From: a virus
Strand: one strand, 5' to 3'
DNA: 64,000 bases
Virus record (IMG/VR): IMGVR_UViG_3300044638_006750
Location: 124,001 to 188,000 of that record
In this document: positions 34,610-42,533 of the stretch, piece by piece
How positions within the stretch are numbered: position 1 is the stretch's first letter
Layout: each line of letters starts with the position of its first letter
Notes under the pieces: generated by a model
The model's database searches: none
Told to the model about the DNA's origin: nothing
The model's input: only the letters and a program-made list of their open reading frames with translations
Program-made: the position numbers and the translations under genes

Positions 34610-35103
34610 TATTTACTACTTTCATTACATGCCCATGCCAGAGCTTTAAAAGCATCCACAGCTTTAACTCTTAGTTCAGGAGACAAAACAATTTGATCAT
34701 CACCAATTGCTGTAACCATTACTTTTTTTGCCGCGTCTGCTAGATTGGTATACTTACCTTTTATATCTAGCCTACACATAGCCCCGGCTAAACTATTAGC
34801 CTGACGAATATCTTCTGTATTTTTTACTACCATATCTTCTCCATCTAGTTCAACAAGTCTAGACAGATCTAAATATAGGTCTCTTAATCTTCTAGAATCA
34901 TACTTATGATCAGCTACAGAAGATAAGATTTTTGTTACTTCTTCTGCCGCAGATTTGACTTCAGGGTCTGTTGGGGCCGATAGTTCTAAAACGTCAACAA
35001 CAACAGACGGTTTTGAATTAAGGAGATTAGATAAATCTGGCTTAATCAAACCCAGCAAAATTAGAACCCCAGCAAGACCAAGTAGTACGTTTTTCTTATT
35101 CAT
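34609..35103 (-). CDS. membrane-anchored hypothetical protein
   Basis: A 164-residue protein with one N-terminal membrane segment (VLLGLAGVLILLGLI) and a soluble helical domain containing VEEVTKILSSVADHKYDS-like helices and a Cys near the end. It is likely exposed on one face of the inner membrane. It lies next to the protease, perhaps as its partner or anchor. AGGAAGTG precedes the ATG. Confidence 0.55.
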   Translation of the reverse strand: MNKKNVLLGLAGVLILLGLIKPDLSNLLNSKPSVVVDVLELSAPTDPEVKSAAEEVTKILSSVADHKYDSRRLRDLYLDLSRLVELDGEDMVVKNTEDIRQANSLAGAMCRLDIKGKYTNLADAAKKVMVTAIGDDQIVLSPELRVKAVDAFKALAWACNESSK

Positions 35104-35485
35104 GGTTCACACTTCCTTTTTCAGCACATACGGTTGGACTTAAGTATGGAAACATTTGATCGGCTACTTTTACGGCTTCTACGCATCCGCTTGCTACAGC
35201 CAGATCACGAGTTTGTTTCCAAGACACAACAAGTTTAAAAAAGGTGTCCTCGGCAGTGCTTTTTGGAACTGTTACTGGATTAACAACAGGAACACTAACA
35301 GCCGGAAGAGATACCTTGTCTGAAGCACCTTTTACTTTCTCTACCAAGTTCACAACCAATTTTTGTACCGGGCTTAGTTTATCCTTAAACATGACCCATA
35401 GTACAATACCTACACCAGCATATAAAGCCAAATCCGTTGTGCTTACACGACTACTAAAATCTTGAAAACTTTCTGTAAAATTCAT
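35096..35485 (-). CDS. membrane-anchored hypothetical protein
   Basis: A 129-residue protein with a membrane segment near residues 17-34 (LALYAGVGIVLWVMF), then a Lys- and Val-rich region and a C-terminal soluble part with two Cys. GAGGAT before the ATG. No family recognised; it shares the one-span layout of its neighbours. Confidence 0.55.
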   Translation of the reverse strand: MNFTESFQDFSSRVSTTDLALYAGVGIVLWVMFKDKLSPVQKLVVNLVEKVKGASDKVSLPAVSVPVVNPVTVPKSTAEDTFFKLVVSWKQTRDLAVASGCVEAVKVADQMFPYLSPTVCAEKGSVNHE

Positions 35486-35496
35486 TGTATCCTCAC

Positions 35497-35919
35497 TTAT
35501 TTGTCTGAAACTTCTGGGATTTTATCTACTTCATTATTTACTGTTGACGACGGATTAACAAAAACACCAGTTTGTCTAAAGGTTGTTACCAAAGCGTCAA
35601 TCGATGCACTCACAAGGATCATAAGCAACTGTTTCACATACTTCTGTATAATAGGCTGTAAAACTTTGGGGACAAAAGGAAAATTTATTATTGTAAATAC
35701 TTGATCATAAAAGTTGCTTAACATAGCCATAGCTAATGTCTTTTTGTCTGCCCCTCTTAAATTAGGATTATTATCTTCTATATTTTGAATAACTTCGGCA
35801 ACTGCTAATTGTAATACATTCCATGCTTGTGGAAATGCTACTTGTTTAGCTGATTTAATAATATCTTTAGCTTTATTGACTAGATTTGTTAGATCGTTTA
35901 CGGACAGTTGTGCTTCCAT
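35497..35919 (-). CDS. hypothetical helical protein
   Basis: A 140-residue protein beginning MEAQLSVNDLTNLVNKAK. I choose the ATG at 35919, which has AAAGGAG 8 bases before it; an upstream ATG at 35976 lies inside the previous gene. Residues about 70-115 (FYDQVFTIINFPFVPKVLQP, LLMILVSASIDALVTTF) are hydrophobic helices that may lie in or on the membrane. Function unknown. Confidence 0.6.
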   Translation of the reverse strand: MEAQLSVNDLTNLVNKAKDIIKSAKQVAFPQAWNVLQLAVAEVIQNIEDNNPNLRGADKKTLAMAMLSNFYDQVFTIINFPFVPKVLQPIIQKYVKQLLMILVSASIDALVTTFRQTGVFVNPSSTVNNEVDKIPEVSDK

Positions 35920-36229
35920 TAGGCTTACTCCTTTTCTTTTTGGTTTTAATGATTGGGACGTCATTTTTCTCATCAACCCTTTTTCTTTCTTCTTCGTTTG
36001 CTGTATTCCACCACGTTTTTTTAATTTCTTTTCTACTATTAATATATTTCCAGAGAATAGCTAATTGACCACCTATTAATATAATGCTTTCTACTCCATG
36101 GCTAACATCTCTTATAAGATCTTCTTTTTGGCTGTTGTCTCCTATTAAACCTAGAAGATATAAACCGCTAAATAAGAAACTAACAAGAGTAAACCAAAAT
36201 TCGCTGGTTCTATATCCTGGTTTGATCAT
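35873..36229 (-). CDS. holin-like two-span membrane protein
   Basis: A 118-residue protein: MIKPGYRTSEFWFTLVSFLF opens with a G-Y-x-T-S-E-F-W element seen in small phage holin-like proteins, a second span is IILIGGQLAILWKYINS, and the tail is highly basic (RSKPNGSTTVRKRSNK). This is the arrangement of class II-type holins, so a role in lysis is plausible but unproven; no endolysin is seen next to it. I start at the ATG at 36229 (GAGGGGTGA upstream) rather than the TTG at 36244. Confidence 0.55.
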   Translation of the reverse strand: MIKPGYRTSEFWFTLVSFLFSGLYLLGLIGDNSQKEDLIRDVSHGVESIILIGGQLAILWKYINSRKEIKKTWWNTANEEERKRVDEKNDVPIIKTKKKRSKPNGSTTVRKRSNKSSQ

Positions 36230-36267
36230 TAGTTCACCCCTCAAATAATTTGATGTAATTTACAAAC

Positions 36268-36284
36268 TATAGTTTATATACACC
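36268..36284 (-). promoter_or_regulatory. candidate phage promoter element
   Basis: Minus strand GGTGTATATAAACTATAG begins 55 bases before the start at 36229, in the gap between two genes. Confidence 0.45.
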
Positions 36285-36301
36285 AATAAAATATATGAGT
36301 A

Positions 36302-36508
36302 TTATGTAGTGCTAATTACTTCTACAAAAATGCCATTATAGAATCTATTGCCGTATTTGTTAGATATAGTTTCTACTGTGGGGGTATTGAGTACTGTAAC
36401 ATTATTTGTTTTATAATTACCTGTTTTTTGAACACTAGTAACTAGCGTACCGTTTTTTATTGGTTCTGATGTCTTACTTTTTGTAATATCTGTAAATGGT
36501 CTTGCCAT
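36302..36508 (-). CDS. small hypothetical protein
   Basis: A 68-residue polar protein (MARPFTDITKSKTSEPIKNG) of beta-type composition, not recognised. GGAG is placed before the ATG, and a palindromic GTGTA element 48 bases before it. Likely a virion or accessory protein. Confidence 0.55.
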   Translation of the reverse strand: MARPFTDITKSKTSEPIKNGTLVTSVQKTGNYKTNNVTVLNTPTVETISNKYGNRFYNGIFVEVISTT

Positions 36509-36537
36509 AATAAAATCTCCAAGTTTTAAAAAATATG

Positions 36538-36555
36538 GTATATTATATAATACAC
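36538..36555 (-). promoter_or_regulatory. candidate promoter/operator element, near-perfect palindrome
   Basis: Minus strand GTGTATTATATAATATAC; 16 of 18 positions fit a dyad, the exception being one G opposite T. It lies 48 bases before the start at 36508 and is flanked by ACCATATTTT, as at 33638. Confidence 0.45.
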
Positions 36556-36557
36556 TT

Positions 36558-36878
36558 TTAGTGATTTTCTATTCTATTTTCTAATGCTTCTAGTGTTTTG
36601 CCTAGCATTGCAATTTGAACCTTAAGTTCGTTCATGACTTCTGTGTTTCTTTGTAAAGCAGCTGCGAATGCCGCTTGACTTTCTTTTCCGCTATTAAGTC
36701 TTTCCATAATAAATTGTCTATCATGAACATAAGGACTTTGAGTTTCTATCATAGATAAAACTTCGGCTTTTGTGGCCATATTTTTACCTATTGCAACCCA
36801 GAATCCCATCATGGTTACAATAATTCCAATACAAGTTGTTGCTATATTTTCCCAGAAATGTATAATAGTTTCACTCAT
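36558..36878 (-). CDS. membrane protein with coiled-coil tail
   Basis: A 106-residue protein: N-terminal membrane span (ATTCIGIIVTMMGFWVAIG), then a long helix with heptad-like hydrophobics (VQIAMLGKTLEALENRI). This layout recalls spanin- or holin-accessory proteins, but that is inference. AAGGGT precedes the ATG. Confidence 0.55.
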   Translation of the reverse strand: MSETIIHFWENIATTCIGIIVTMMGFWVAIGKNMATKAEVLSMIETQSPYVHDRQFIMERLNSGKESQAAFAAALQRNTEVMNELKVQIAMLGKTLEALENRIENH

Positions 36879-36893
36879 ATAAAATGACCCTTT

Positions 36894-37385
36894 CTAAGCA
36901 CAGCCAGGGGTATTAGATTGCATTAACTGAATACCTGCGACAGTGGTTAATCTTCTTCTATTTATAATAATTTTGCCTGTTTCACAATCTGATGTTTGAC
37001 ATGTGGATTCCGAGGTTTGTCCGTTTGCACTATCATCGCTGGCCGCTCTATTGGCCTTGGCCTGTAATGCCAACATAAACGCTTCAAACTCTTGAGTATA
37101 GTTATTAATGTTAGTACACTTATACATTGTTCTTGGATCGCCGCCTATTTGAAAATTAAAATCAAATTCAAATTCTAGAGTAAAACTAAAAGTATCTCTA
37201 CCTCCTTCAATTGGAGGGAAATTACTTACTGGTGTCCATCCGGTACTTTTGGAGTCATCACAGCCATTAGTGATTTTCTGTTGGCCTTCTCGTTTTAAAA
37301 AAAATGCATAAACAAAACTTATACTTCTAGAGAATCTGGGCATTCCTACTGATGGTGGATAACATGTTCCTGTTGGTGGATTCAT
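36894..37385 (-). CDS. putative virion protein
   Basis: A 163-residue protein, rich in Cys at its ends (TGTCYPP, STCQTSDCE, TPGCA) with a beta-rich centre (DTFSFTLEFEFDFNFQIGGD). No family recognised. Position before the next small beta proteins suggests a structural role. Confidence 0.5.
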   Translation of the reverse strand: MNPPTGTCYPPSVGMPRFSRSISFVYAFFLKREGQQKITNGCDDSKSTGWTPVSNFPPIEGGRDTFSFTLEFEFDFNFQIGGDPRTMYKCTNINNYTQEFEAFMLALQAKANRAASDDSANGQTSESTCQTSDCETGKIIINRRRLTTVAGIQLMQSNTPGCA

Positions 37386-37413
37386 AATTATTCTTTCTTA
37401 ATAAAAAAATATT

Positions 37414-37842
37414 TCAAGGAATAATGTTATTAACATCACATTGATAATTATCGTCAGAACCTATAAGAGAAAAACCAACAGTAGACATTGCACCAATAGT
37501 AGCACCCATGTTTCGCTCGGACACAGAAGATCCTGTATTATCAGACAGAATTGCGAATTGCGAATATGTCTCATATTCATTAGAGTTCATACTATTAAGT
37601 ATAGTATTATTGATAATACTAATAGGATTATTGTAATCATATCCTATAAGCTCGTCAGACAACCCATGTTCTGTATAATAGATATTATCTACTAAAAGAG
37701 GAATAGTTCTTTGGTTGTTAAAAGTATTATCCGAAAATATTTTACCGTCGTGAACAAACGCTGGTTTTCTCAGTTTAGAGACTGAACCAAAAATTTTTTT
37801 ACTAAAATCTGTACCAGATGATATTGATATATTTCTAGGCAT
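37414..37842 (-). CDS. putative virion protein
   Basis: A 142-residue protein, rich in Asn, Ser, Ile and Tyr, ending MGATIGAMSTVGFSLIGSDD with a Gly/Ser-rich stretch. AAGGAT precedes the ATG; the start overlaps the upstream gene by 8 bases. Not recognised. Confidence 0.5.
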   Translation of the reverse strand: MPRNISISSGTDFSKKIFGSVSKLRKPAFVHDGKIFSDNTFNNQRTIPLLVDNIYYTEHGLSDELIGYDYNNPISIINNTILNSMNSNEYETYSQFAILSDNTGSSVSERNMGATIGAMSTVGFSLIGSDDNYQCDVNNIIP

Positions 37843-38053
37843 ATTTTATCCTTACCGATAATGAAGGAAGTCTTGCCCCAATATTGAAATTGATTTTGGT
37901 ATTACGAGCATCAATATCTAATTCATTAAATTGTTTATATATATGATCTTTAGATACTATAAAGTCCGACACCGTAGTGTCGGACTTATAGATAGCATTG
38001 GTATGTTTATAGATACCATTCGGTTTTTTTACCAAATAGTTATTTCTATACAT
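37835..38053 (-). CDS. small hypothetical protein with an RNA hairpin in its gene
   Basis: A 72-residue basic protein (MYRNNYLVKKPNGIYKHTNA) ending in a beta-like FNIGARLPSLSVRIKY. Not recognised. The codons for YKSDTTVSDFI form an 11-bp perfect hairpin in the message. No strong ribosome binding site is seen before the ATG. Confidence 0.5.
   Translation of the reverse strand: MYRNNYLVKKPNGIYKHTNAIYKSDTTVSDFIVSKDHIYKQFNELDIDARNTKINFNIGARLPSLSVRIKYA
37962..37987 (-). promoter_or_regulatory. UNCG-type RNA hairpin inside a coding gene
   Basis: In the minus-strand transcript an 11-bp perfect stem (AAGUCCGACAC with its complement) is closed by C(UACG)G, a very stable tetraloop. Flanking TATA/TATA extends pairing with one bulge. 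Only three T follow, so it is not a standard terminator; a processing or attenuation site is possible. Confidence 0.7.
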
Positions 38054-38057
38054 TTAA

Positions 38058-38630
38058 TTAACCATTCTTTGCTTTGTAGTTAACAACAACAGGATTCTTT
38101 GCGCCACCCTTGAAGGTGAGTCTGCCGGGAACGCTTCTTGTTGGAGTTGCTGCAACATCTTTGTAATTGCCGCTAGCATCAACAAGAACACCTGCTGTAC
38201 CAGTTGTTCCAGTATCGTTTGCTACAGCGGGATAGCCAGCATCCCATTTACCAAGATAAAAATTAAACTTACCAGCTCTGATAGCTGTTAACTCTCTGCG
38301 AGTAAGTACTGATTCTAATTTATGAATACCTCTGATTTGGGATGGAACATCCGCACCAGATAGTAGAGCAGTATTAGCTAAGCCTGTAATTGTTGAAGAA
38401 ACTCTTAAAGCTACTGGTTGTCTGGTATTATAAGCAATAAGACCAGCACTAACAGCTTTTGCAACGTCAGTTGTAACAAGAACTCTAGAGCCTACAAAGC
38501 CTAGATTTGAGCCACCAAGACTAACACCAGCTACGTTGACAGCAGATGTTTTTACTCTTAGTACAGCTCCTCTATTGTTTTTAGTACTTGTTACAGTAAC
38601 TGCCGAACCATTTTGTTGAATTGTTGCCAT
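38058..38630 (-). CDS. putative abundant virion protein
   Basis: A 190-residue protein beginning MATIQQNGSAVTVTSTKNNR, Ala/Val/Gly/Thr-rich and beta-type throughout. Its gene is visibly less AT-rich and more regular in codon choice than its neighbours, as expected for a highly expressed head-decoration or capsid-type protein. I start at the ATG at 38630 with GGAG before it; an ATG 18 bases upstream has none. A single-gene transcript is suggested by gaps on its upstream side. Assignment by composition only. Confidence 0.5.
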   Translation of the reverse strand: MATIQQNGSAVTVTSTKNNRGAVLRVKTSAVNVAGVSLGGSNLGFVGSRVLVTTDVAKAVSAGLIAYNTRQPVALRVSSTITGLANTALLSGADVPSQIRGIHKLESVLTRRELTAIRAGKFNFYLGKWDAGYPAVANDTGTTGTAGVLVDASGNYKDVAATPTRSVPGRLTFKGGAKNPVVVNYKAKNG

Positions 38631-38675
38631 TTTATAATCTCCATGCATGGGTAAAAAAGGAAAACGATGAATATT

Positions 38676-38692
38676 CGTTAATTTTATACCCC
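38676..38692 (-). promoter_or_regulatory. weak promoter-like element before the abundant virion-type gene
   Basis: Minus strand GGGGTATAAAATTAACG begins about 61 bases before the ATG at 38630. It resembles the GGTGTA elements with one base changed. Confidence 0.3.
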
Positions 38693-38699
38693 AAACCTA

Positions 38700-39356
38700 T
38701 TATTTTGCTATATTTTTAGCAAATAGGCTTAGACCGTTTATAGAGTTCAGTCTAACTGCTTGTAAATCAGCCTTTTTAATGGCATTTGCTTGGTTATCAT
38801 TCCATATATTACCATTACAAATAATATTAATATCTGCAACTTTACGCTTAATCATAACAGATGCAAGGATGTTATCATTAATATCATCTAATAAATATCC
38901 TGTTGACGGCAAAATATTCTTAATACCATATCCATGTAGAATTTGAGCAATTTTATACAATAAATCATATGTGAATATTCTATATTCCAAAAAATACCTG
39001 ACTTCAATGTTCGTATAAGAAGAGCATAGCTCTAAAACATTTTTTACATCATCTCTAAACTTGTCGTATTTTCTGTTGGTTAATGGGCTTGGAGGAGCCA
39101 CAATATCAATAATAGAAGCCCCATTTTTGATGCATTGCTCAATGCACATTAGTCTGGTTTTTAGATCGGATGTACCCATAGGGTAGTCTATGGCAGCAGA
39201 GATTTTGATCCCACTAGGAATAATAGGTTTGACCACCTTTAAGTATGATGGTAAAACAGACAGTACGTCTATGTTGTATTTTATTGCTTCTGTAATATTA
39301 TCTTTATATTCATTATCATTAAGAGCAATATCGTATAAAGAATATTCTAATTTCAT
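38700..39356 (-). CDS. DeoC-fold aldolase-like protein without the Schiff-base lysine
   Basis: A 218-residue TIM-barrel protein like deoxyribose-phosphate aldolase. ISAAIDYPMGTSDLKTRLMC matches the G-F/Y-P-x-G strand-loop, NGASIIDIVAPPSPL the strand with the catalytic Asp, and the STGY loop is present. At the position of the Schiff-base Lys (KTSTG in the bacterial enzyme) this protein has LPSTG, so the usual aldolase chemistry is unlikely. It could be a different aldolase-fold enzyme or a binding protein. Overlaps the protease-like gene by 4 bases. Confidence 0.65.
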   Translation of the reverse strand: MKLEYSLYDIALNDNEYKDNITEAIKYNIDVLSVLPSYLKVVKPIIPSGIKISAAIDYPMGTSDLKTRLMCIEQCIKNGASIIDIVAPPSPLTNRKYDKFRDDVKNVLELCSSYTNIEVRYFLEYRIFTYDLLYKIAQILHGYGIKNILPSTGYLLDDINDNILASVMIKRKVADINIICNGNIWNDNQANAIKKADLQAVRLNSINGLSLFAKNIAK

Positions 39357-40018
39357 TTCTTTTTATTGATTTTGAGACTATCTATTGAAGGATATTGTTT
39401 AGATCCCAAAATACCATCAGCAAAACCATAATATACTGTTTCTTCTGCTGTTAATATCCAGTCGCATTTATTTGCTAATTGTGACACAATATGTTTTTTT
39501 GCCATCATTTTTTTCCAATTTTTTTCTTTTGCAATAACACTAGTTTCCATACACCGGTCAGTGAATATGTCAACCATCTTGTCGGTTTCTCTGTCGTTCC
39601 ACGCAATACTACTTGATGCTGCTTTTGTATGTTCTTCATTAATACTAATAGACCCATAATGAATAAGCATATTTGTATTTGGCATTAATATTCTAGAATG
39701 TGCAGCTTGAAACAACACACTGCTACAAGATTCTACTTTTGCATAGGCTAGTATTATTATCTTGGCTTTAGAAAATCTAATAGCATCATACATACCTAAT
39801 CCATCTTGCCAATCTCCTCCCGGCAGATGCATATGGACTAAAATAGGATCATGAGAGATATGATTAAGTAATCTAAGATTTTTTTCGAATACGACAGAAC
39901 ACTTAAAATCTATTTGCTCATCTGCACTATCCGACAGATAAGAATGAAGAAAAATTTCTCTATTTTTAATATCAATATTAAAATTATGTATCTGATCTAT
40001 ATTTACTAAATCAATCAT
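39353..40018 (-). CDS. ClpP-like serine protease
   Basis: A 221-residue ClpP-family protein. HLPGGDWQDGLGMYDAIRFS matches the N-S-P-G-G-x-V-x2-G region, AKVESCSSVLFQAA places a Ser where ClpP has A-S-M-G, and NMLIHYGS carries the catalytic His (I-H-x-P/Y). In phages such proteins usually mature the prohead or degrade scaffold. The C-terminal part has ILTAEETVYYGFADGI, the ClpP closing helix and loop. No ATPase partner is seen here. Confidence 0.8.
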   Translation of the reverse strand: MIDLVNIDQIHNFNIDIKNREIFLHSYLSDSADEQIDFKCSVVFEKNLRLLNHISHDPILVHMHLPGGDWQDGLGMYDAIRFSKAKIIILAYAKVESCSSVLFQAAHSRILMPNTNMLIHYGSISINEEHTKAASSSIAWNDRETDKMVDIFTDRCMETSVIAKEKNWKKMMAKKHIVSQLANKCDWILTAEETVYYGFADGILGSKQYPSIDSLKINKKK

Positions 40019-40415
40019 AGTATTTATCTATAAATTCATAAACATTGTCATTAATTTGTTTCATAACATCTCTATCTGTAAAAATTTTACCGATACCAAT
40101 TCTAAATCTATATCTAGTAATAATATCTAAAACCTCTACCCCGTCAGATTGCTCAATTACACCAGCAACATCTTTGGTAAGATTAAAGTTAGTGTGACCA
40201 ATCCAAAAATTAAAAATTTCACTCATATTCAAATCCTGCAAAGGCATTATCCCAATTGGCGTGATAATAGCTTTGGTAGGTATCATATGATGATTAGGTA
40301 ATATTTGTTCTTCGTCCAAATTATTTATATCGTCGATATCTTCTTCTGGAAGAGGCTCTTCTTTCTCAAATGGGTCAATCCATTTTTCCCAAACAATTAG
40401 ATTATTTCTAGACAT
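40011..40415 (-). CDS. hypothetical acidic protein
   Basis: A 134-residue protein with an acidic N-terminus (EEPLPEEDIDDINNLDEEQ) and a C-terminal alpha/beta part (DVAGVIEQSDGVEVLDIITR, FRIGIGKIF). It overlaps the ClpP-like gene by 8 bases and has GGAG before its ATG and a GGTGTA element 54 bases upstream, so it starts the transcript for the protease and DeoC-like genes. Function unknown; could be a scaffold or protease substrate. Confidence 0.6.
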   Translation of the reverse strand: MSRNNLIVWEKWIDPFEKEEPLPEEDIDDINNLDEEQILPNHHMIPTKAIITPIGIMPLQDLNMSEIFNFWIGHTNFNLTKDVAGVIEQSDGVEVLDIITRYRFRIGIGKIFTDRDVMKQINDNVYEFIDKYYD

Positions 40416-40452
40416 AAGGATCTCCTGTTCTTAATAGTAGAGATCTGGGCTA

Positions 40453-40469
40453 CTAAGTTAAGGTACACC
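40453..40469 (-). promoter_or_regulatory. candidate phage promoter element
   Basis: Minus strand GGTGTACCTTAACTTAG begins 54 bases before the ATG at 40415, inside a 63-base gap between genes. Confidence 0.45.
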
Positions 40470-40478
40470 GTGAACTTA

Positions 40479-40916
40479 TCAAGACCTTCTGAAAACCCTG
40501 CTAGGTCTTACTAATGGCTGATTAGAATTTCTGATTTCTTTTTTATGGTTGTCAATATGAAAAGCCGACCAAAAAGAGATAATATTGTTAACAAATAATA
40601 CGGTCTTTGGATCATCAACGTCTGAACTGCTGAGTAAAATATCGGCTATTTTTTGAGCATAAACACCATCCGTGATATTGCTTAATAATCTTCCATAGTT
40701 TTCAGCATTTTCTATCAATTCACCATCATTCATTTTTTCTATATCAGGAAAATAACACTGTATTCTTATATCTCTATTATCTATAATATCAAAAATAATA
40801 GATCCAGTAAGATTATCTTTACTATTTTGCGTAACTAACTTATCTTTGGATTTTGTAAATAAGTTTTTGATAGCTTTGTAAATTTTGGATTTCTTTAATA
40901 TCGATAGTATATCCAT
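40479..40916 (-). CDS. hypothetical protein
   Basis: A 145-residue protein. The N-terminus is basic (KKSKIYKAIKNLFTKSKDK) and the rest alpha/beta with FDIIDNRDIRIQCYFPDIE. It shares 77 bases with the upstream gene in another frame, an unusually long overlap, so the true start may be downstream or the overlap real. Not recognised. Confidence 0.55.
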   Translation of the reverse strand: MDILSILKKSKIYKAIKNLFTKSKDKLVTQNSKDNLTGSIIFDIIDNRDIRIQCYFPDIEKMNDGELIENAENYGRLLSNITDGVYAQKIADILLSSSDVDDPKTVLFVNNIISFWSAFHIDNHKKEIRNSNQPLVRPSRVFRRS

Positions 40917-41202
40917 TTTGTAATGATATTCCTCTTGGTAGAAAAGTATAGTAGTATATATTTATACTATCATCACTACTATTATATTGAACATCATATA
41001 GTATACGAGAGGGCTCAAAATTCAAAGCGCCCAAATGGTATTCTATAATGGAATTCAATACATTGTCTATAGATCCGAACTTATCTTGCAGGGTAATAGA
41101 TGGGATTGTTACCCCCTCACCCGGAGAAGAAATAACATTATATGTCGGCCCGCTATCATCCATAGCGGGTATAAGCATCAGCAAGACAACATTAGCCTGC
41201 AT
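40840..41202 (-). CDS. hypothetical protein
   Basis: A 120-residue protein with alternating strands (DVQYNSSDDSINIYYYTFLP). Its first residues (MQANVVLLMLIPAM) are hydrophobic. It overlaps the sigma-factor gene by 11 bases and the next gene by 77. Not recognised. Confidence 0.5.
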   Translation of the reverse strand: MQANVVLLMLIPAMDDSGPTYNVISSPGEGVTIPSITLQDKFGSIDNVLNSIIEYHLGALNFEPSRILYDVQYNSSDDSINIYYYTFLPRGISLQNGYTIDIKEIQNLQSYQKLIYKIQR

Positions 41203-41782
41203 TAATTAAATCCCCTATCGACTTCAATCCCTTTTTAATATTTTGTCGTACAGCCTCTCTGGTTGTTCCGTATTTTGATCCTATCTCGGAAAGAGTCTGG
41301 TTATGAAAGTAATATAACTTAATTTGTTCTTTCTGCTTATCTGTTAAAATATTACTATCAAATAAATCTTTTACTAACTTTTGTCTGTTAGATTCAGATT
41401 CCATCATCATAACAATTTCTGATGGATCAACATCTCTACTATCTTCTATCTGATCATCAAAAGCTATATCATCATTAGATCTAGTTCTATTAATAGAAAC
41501 CGATCTGGTATTTTTCTTATATTTATTGGTAATATATGTTTTTAAGGCCCAAATAACACACTGGTTTCTGTAAGAATAAAGAGTTTTCTTTTTACCAGTA
41601 TCCTTACCAGTTCTATTTTCATCCCATTTCCAGTCTGCTGTTATGATAGCGTTTACTATTTCTCCAAATGCCTCATCATTACTTATAATTTCCATCGCTA
41701 ATGATGGATAAAATTTTGGAGCTAGTTTTCTAACAGCTTTTTGTGCAATTGTTCTATACGTATTTAGCGTTTGGTATTCCAT
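41192..41782 (-). CDS. sigma-70-like transcription factor
   Basis: A 196-residue protein with sigma-factor layout: residues about 65-100 (TLYSYRNQCVIWALKTYIT) resemble region 2 with its aromatic DNA-melting face, and the C-terminus (LTDKQKEQIKLYYFHNQTLS followed by EIGSKYGTTREAVRQ) is a region 4 helix-turn-helix. It would redirect host RNA polymerase to phage late promoters, and the GGTGTA elements in this window are possible targets. It lacks region 1 and is shorter than housekeeping sigmas. AAAGGA precedes the ATG. Confidence 0.75.
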   Translation of the reverse strand: MEYQTLNTYRTIAQKAVRKLAPKFYPSLAMEIISNDEAFGEIVNAIITADWKWDENRTGKDTGKKKTLYSYRNQCVIWALKTYITNKYKKNTRSVSINRTRSNDDIAFDDQIEDSRDVDPSEIVMMMESESNRQKLVKDLFDSNILTDKQKEQIKLYYFHNQTLSEIGSKYGTTREAVRQNIKKGLKSIGDLINAG

Positions 41783-41832
41783 TTGTGTCCTTTGAATATA
41801 AAAGTCCTAGTAAATTATCTATCGGCAATCGT

Positions 41833-42528
41833 CTATTTCTTATTGTCTTTTGTCAGCTTGTTCCATTGTTCAGGGTCCGGTCTATCTTTATCTCCCGGTT
41901 TGGCCGGTCGATATTTTTTACCCTCCCTTTCTTTTTTCTTTCTGATATTGTCCCAAAGACCCGGTTTTGATGAACCAGCATCAGAACTATCATCGTCTTC
42001 GTACTCCGAAAACATTACAAAATCTCTGATGGATCGTAATTGATCCTCTATAACAGCAATTTTACCGAGAACCCACGCTTCTGTCAAGTTATCTATTACC
42101 TTGGGGTCATCGGAAGAATTATAAATATTTTTGGCATGGATAGAAATGGTTTTAAGTGCTGTTAGAGCCATGCTTAAAAATTCATTGCCAACAATTGCTT
42201 CATCTTCTTCTTCTGCTATAAGTGGAAGATTATTGTATTGTGTATTTCTAGAATCCTCATTAGAGAAATCAGAAGCCAATACCATATGTTTCATTTCTTT
42301 TTTTAGAACCTGTCCTGCGGTCCAATTTGGTCCAGCATTTGTGGTTTTATATGCCACAACCAAACCCATTGGTTCTGTGAAGGTGTCGATACCTTCTACA
42401 ACACCTATGCTATGGTAATACTTACACTCTTTGTCGTTATTCATAACCATATTGCCAACTGTGATTTTTTCATTACTTTTAGATAGTTCTTGTTGAATAT
42501 CTGTTAAAATATTTTTAAGTCTTTTCAT
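41833..42528 (-). CDS. hypothetical protein
   Basis: A 231-residue protein. The N-terminal part contains a small beta barrel-like stretch (NEKITVGNMVMNNDKECKYY, VEGIDTFTEPMGLVVAYKT), then a helical middle and a charged tail (KKEREGKKYRPAKPGDKDRP). A head-assembly or late role is possible from location. AAGGAT precedes the ATG. Confidence 0.5.
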   Translation of the reverse strand: MKRLKNILTDIQQELSKSNEKITVGNMVMNNDKECKYYHSIGVVEGIDTFTEPMGLVVAYKTTNAGPNWTAGQVLKKEMKHMVLASDFSNEDSRNTQYNNLPLIAEEEDEAIVGNEFLSMALTALKTISIHAKNIYNSSDDPKVIDNLTEAWVLGKIAVIEDQLRSIRDFVMFSEYEDDDSSDAGSSKPGLWDNIRKKKEREGKKYRPAKPGDKDRPDPEQWNKLTKDNKK

Positions 42529-42533
42529 TGAAT

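Noticed and set aside
36538-36555. Terminator reading of the palindrome.
   Set aside because: The stem is almost all A/T with no strong G/C core and it lies just before a gene, so an operator or promoter is more likely.
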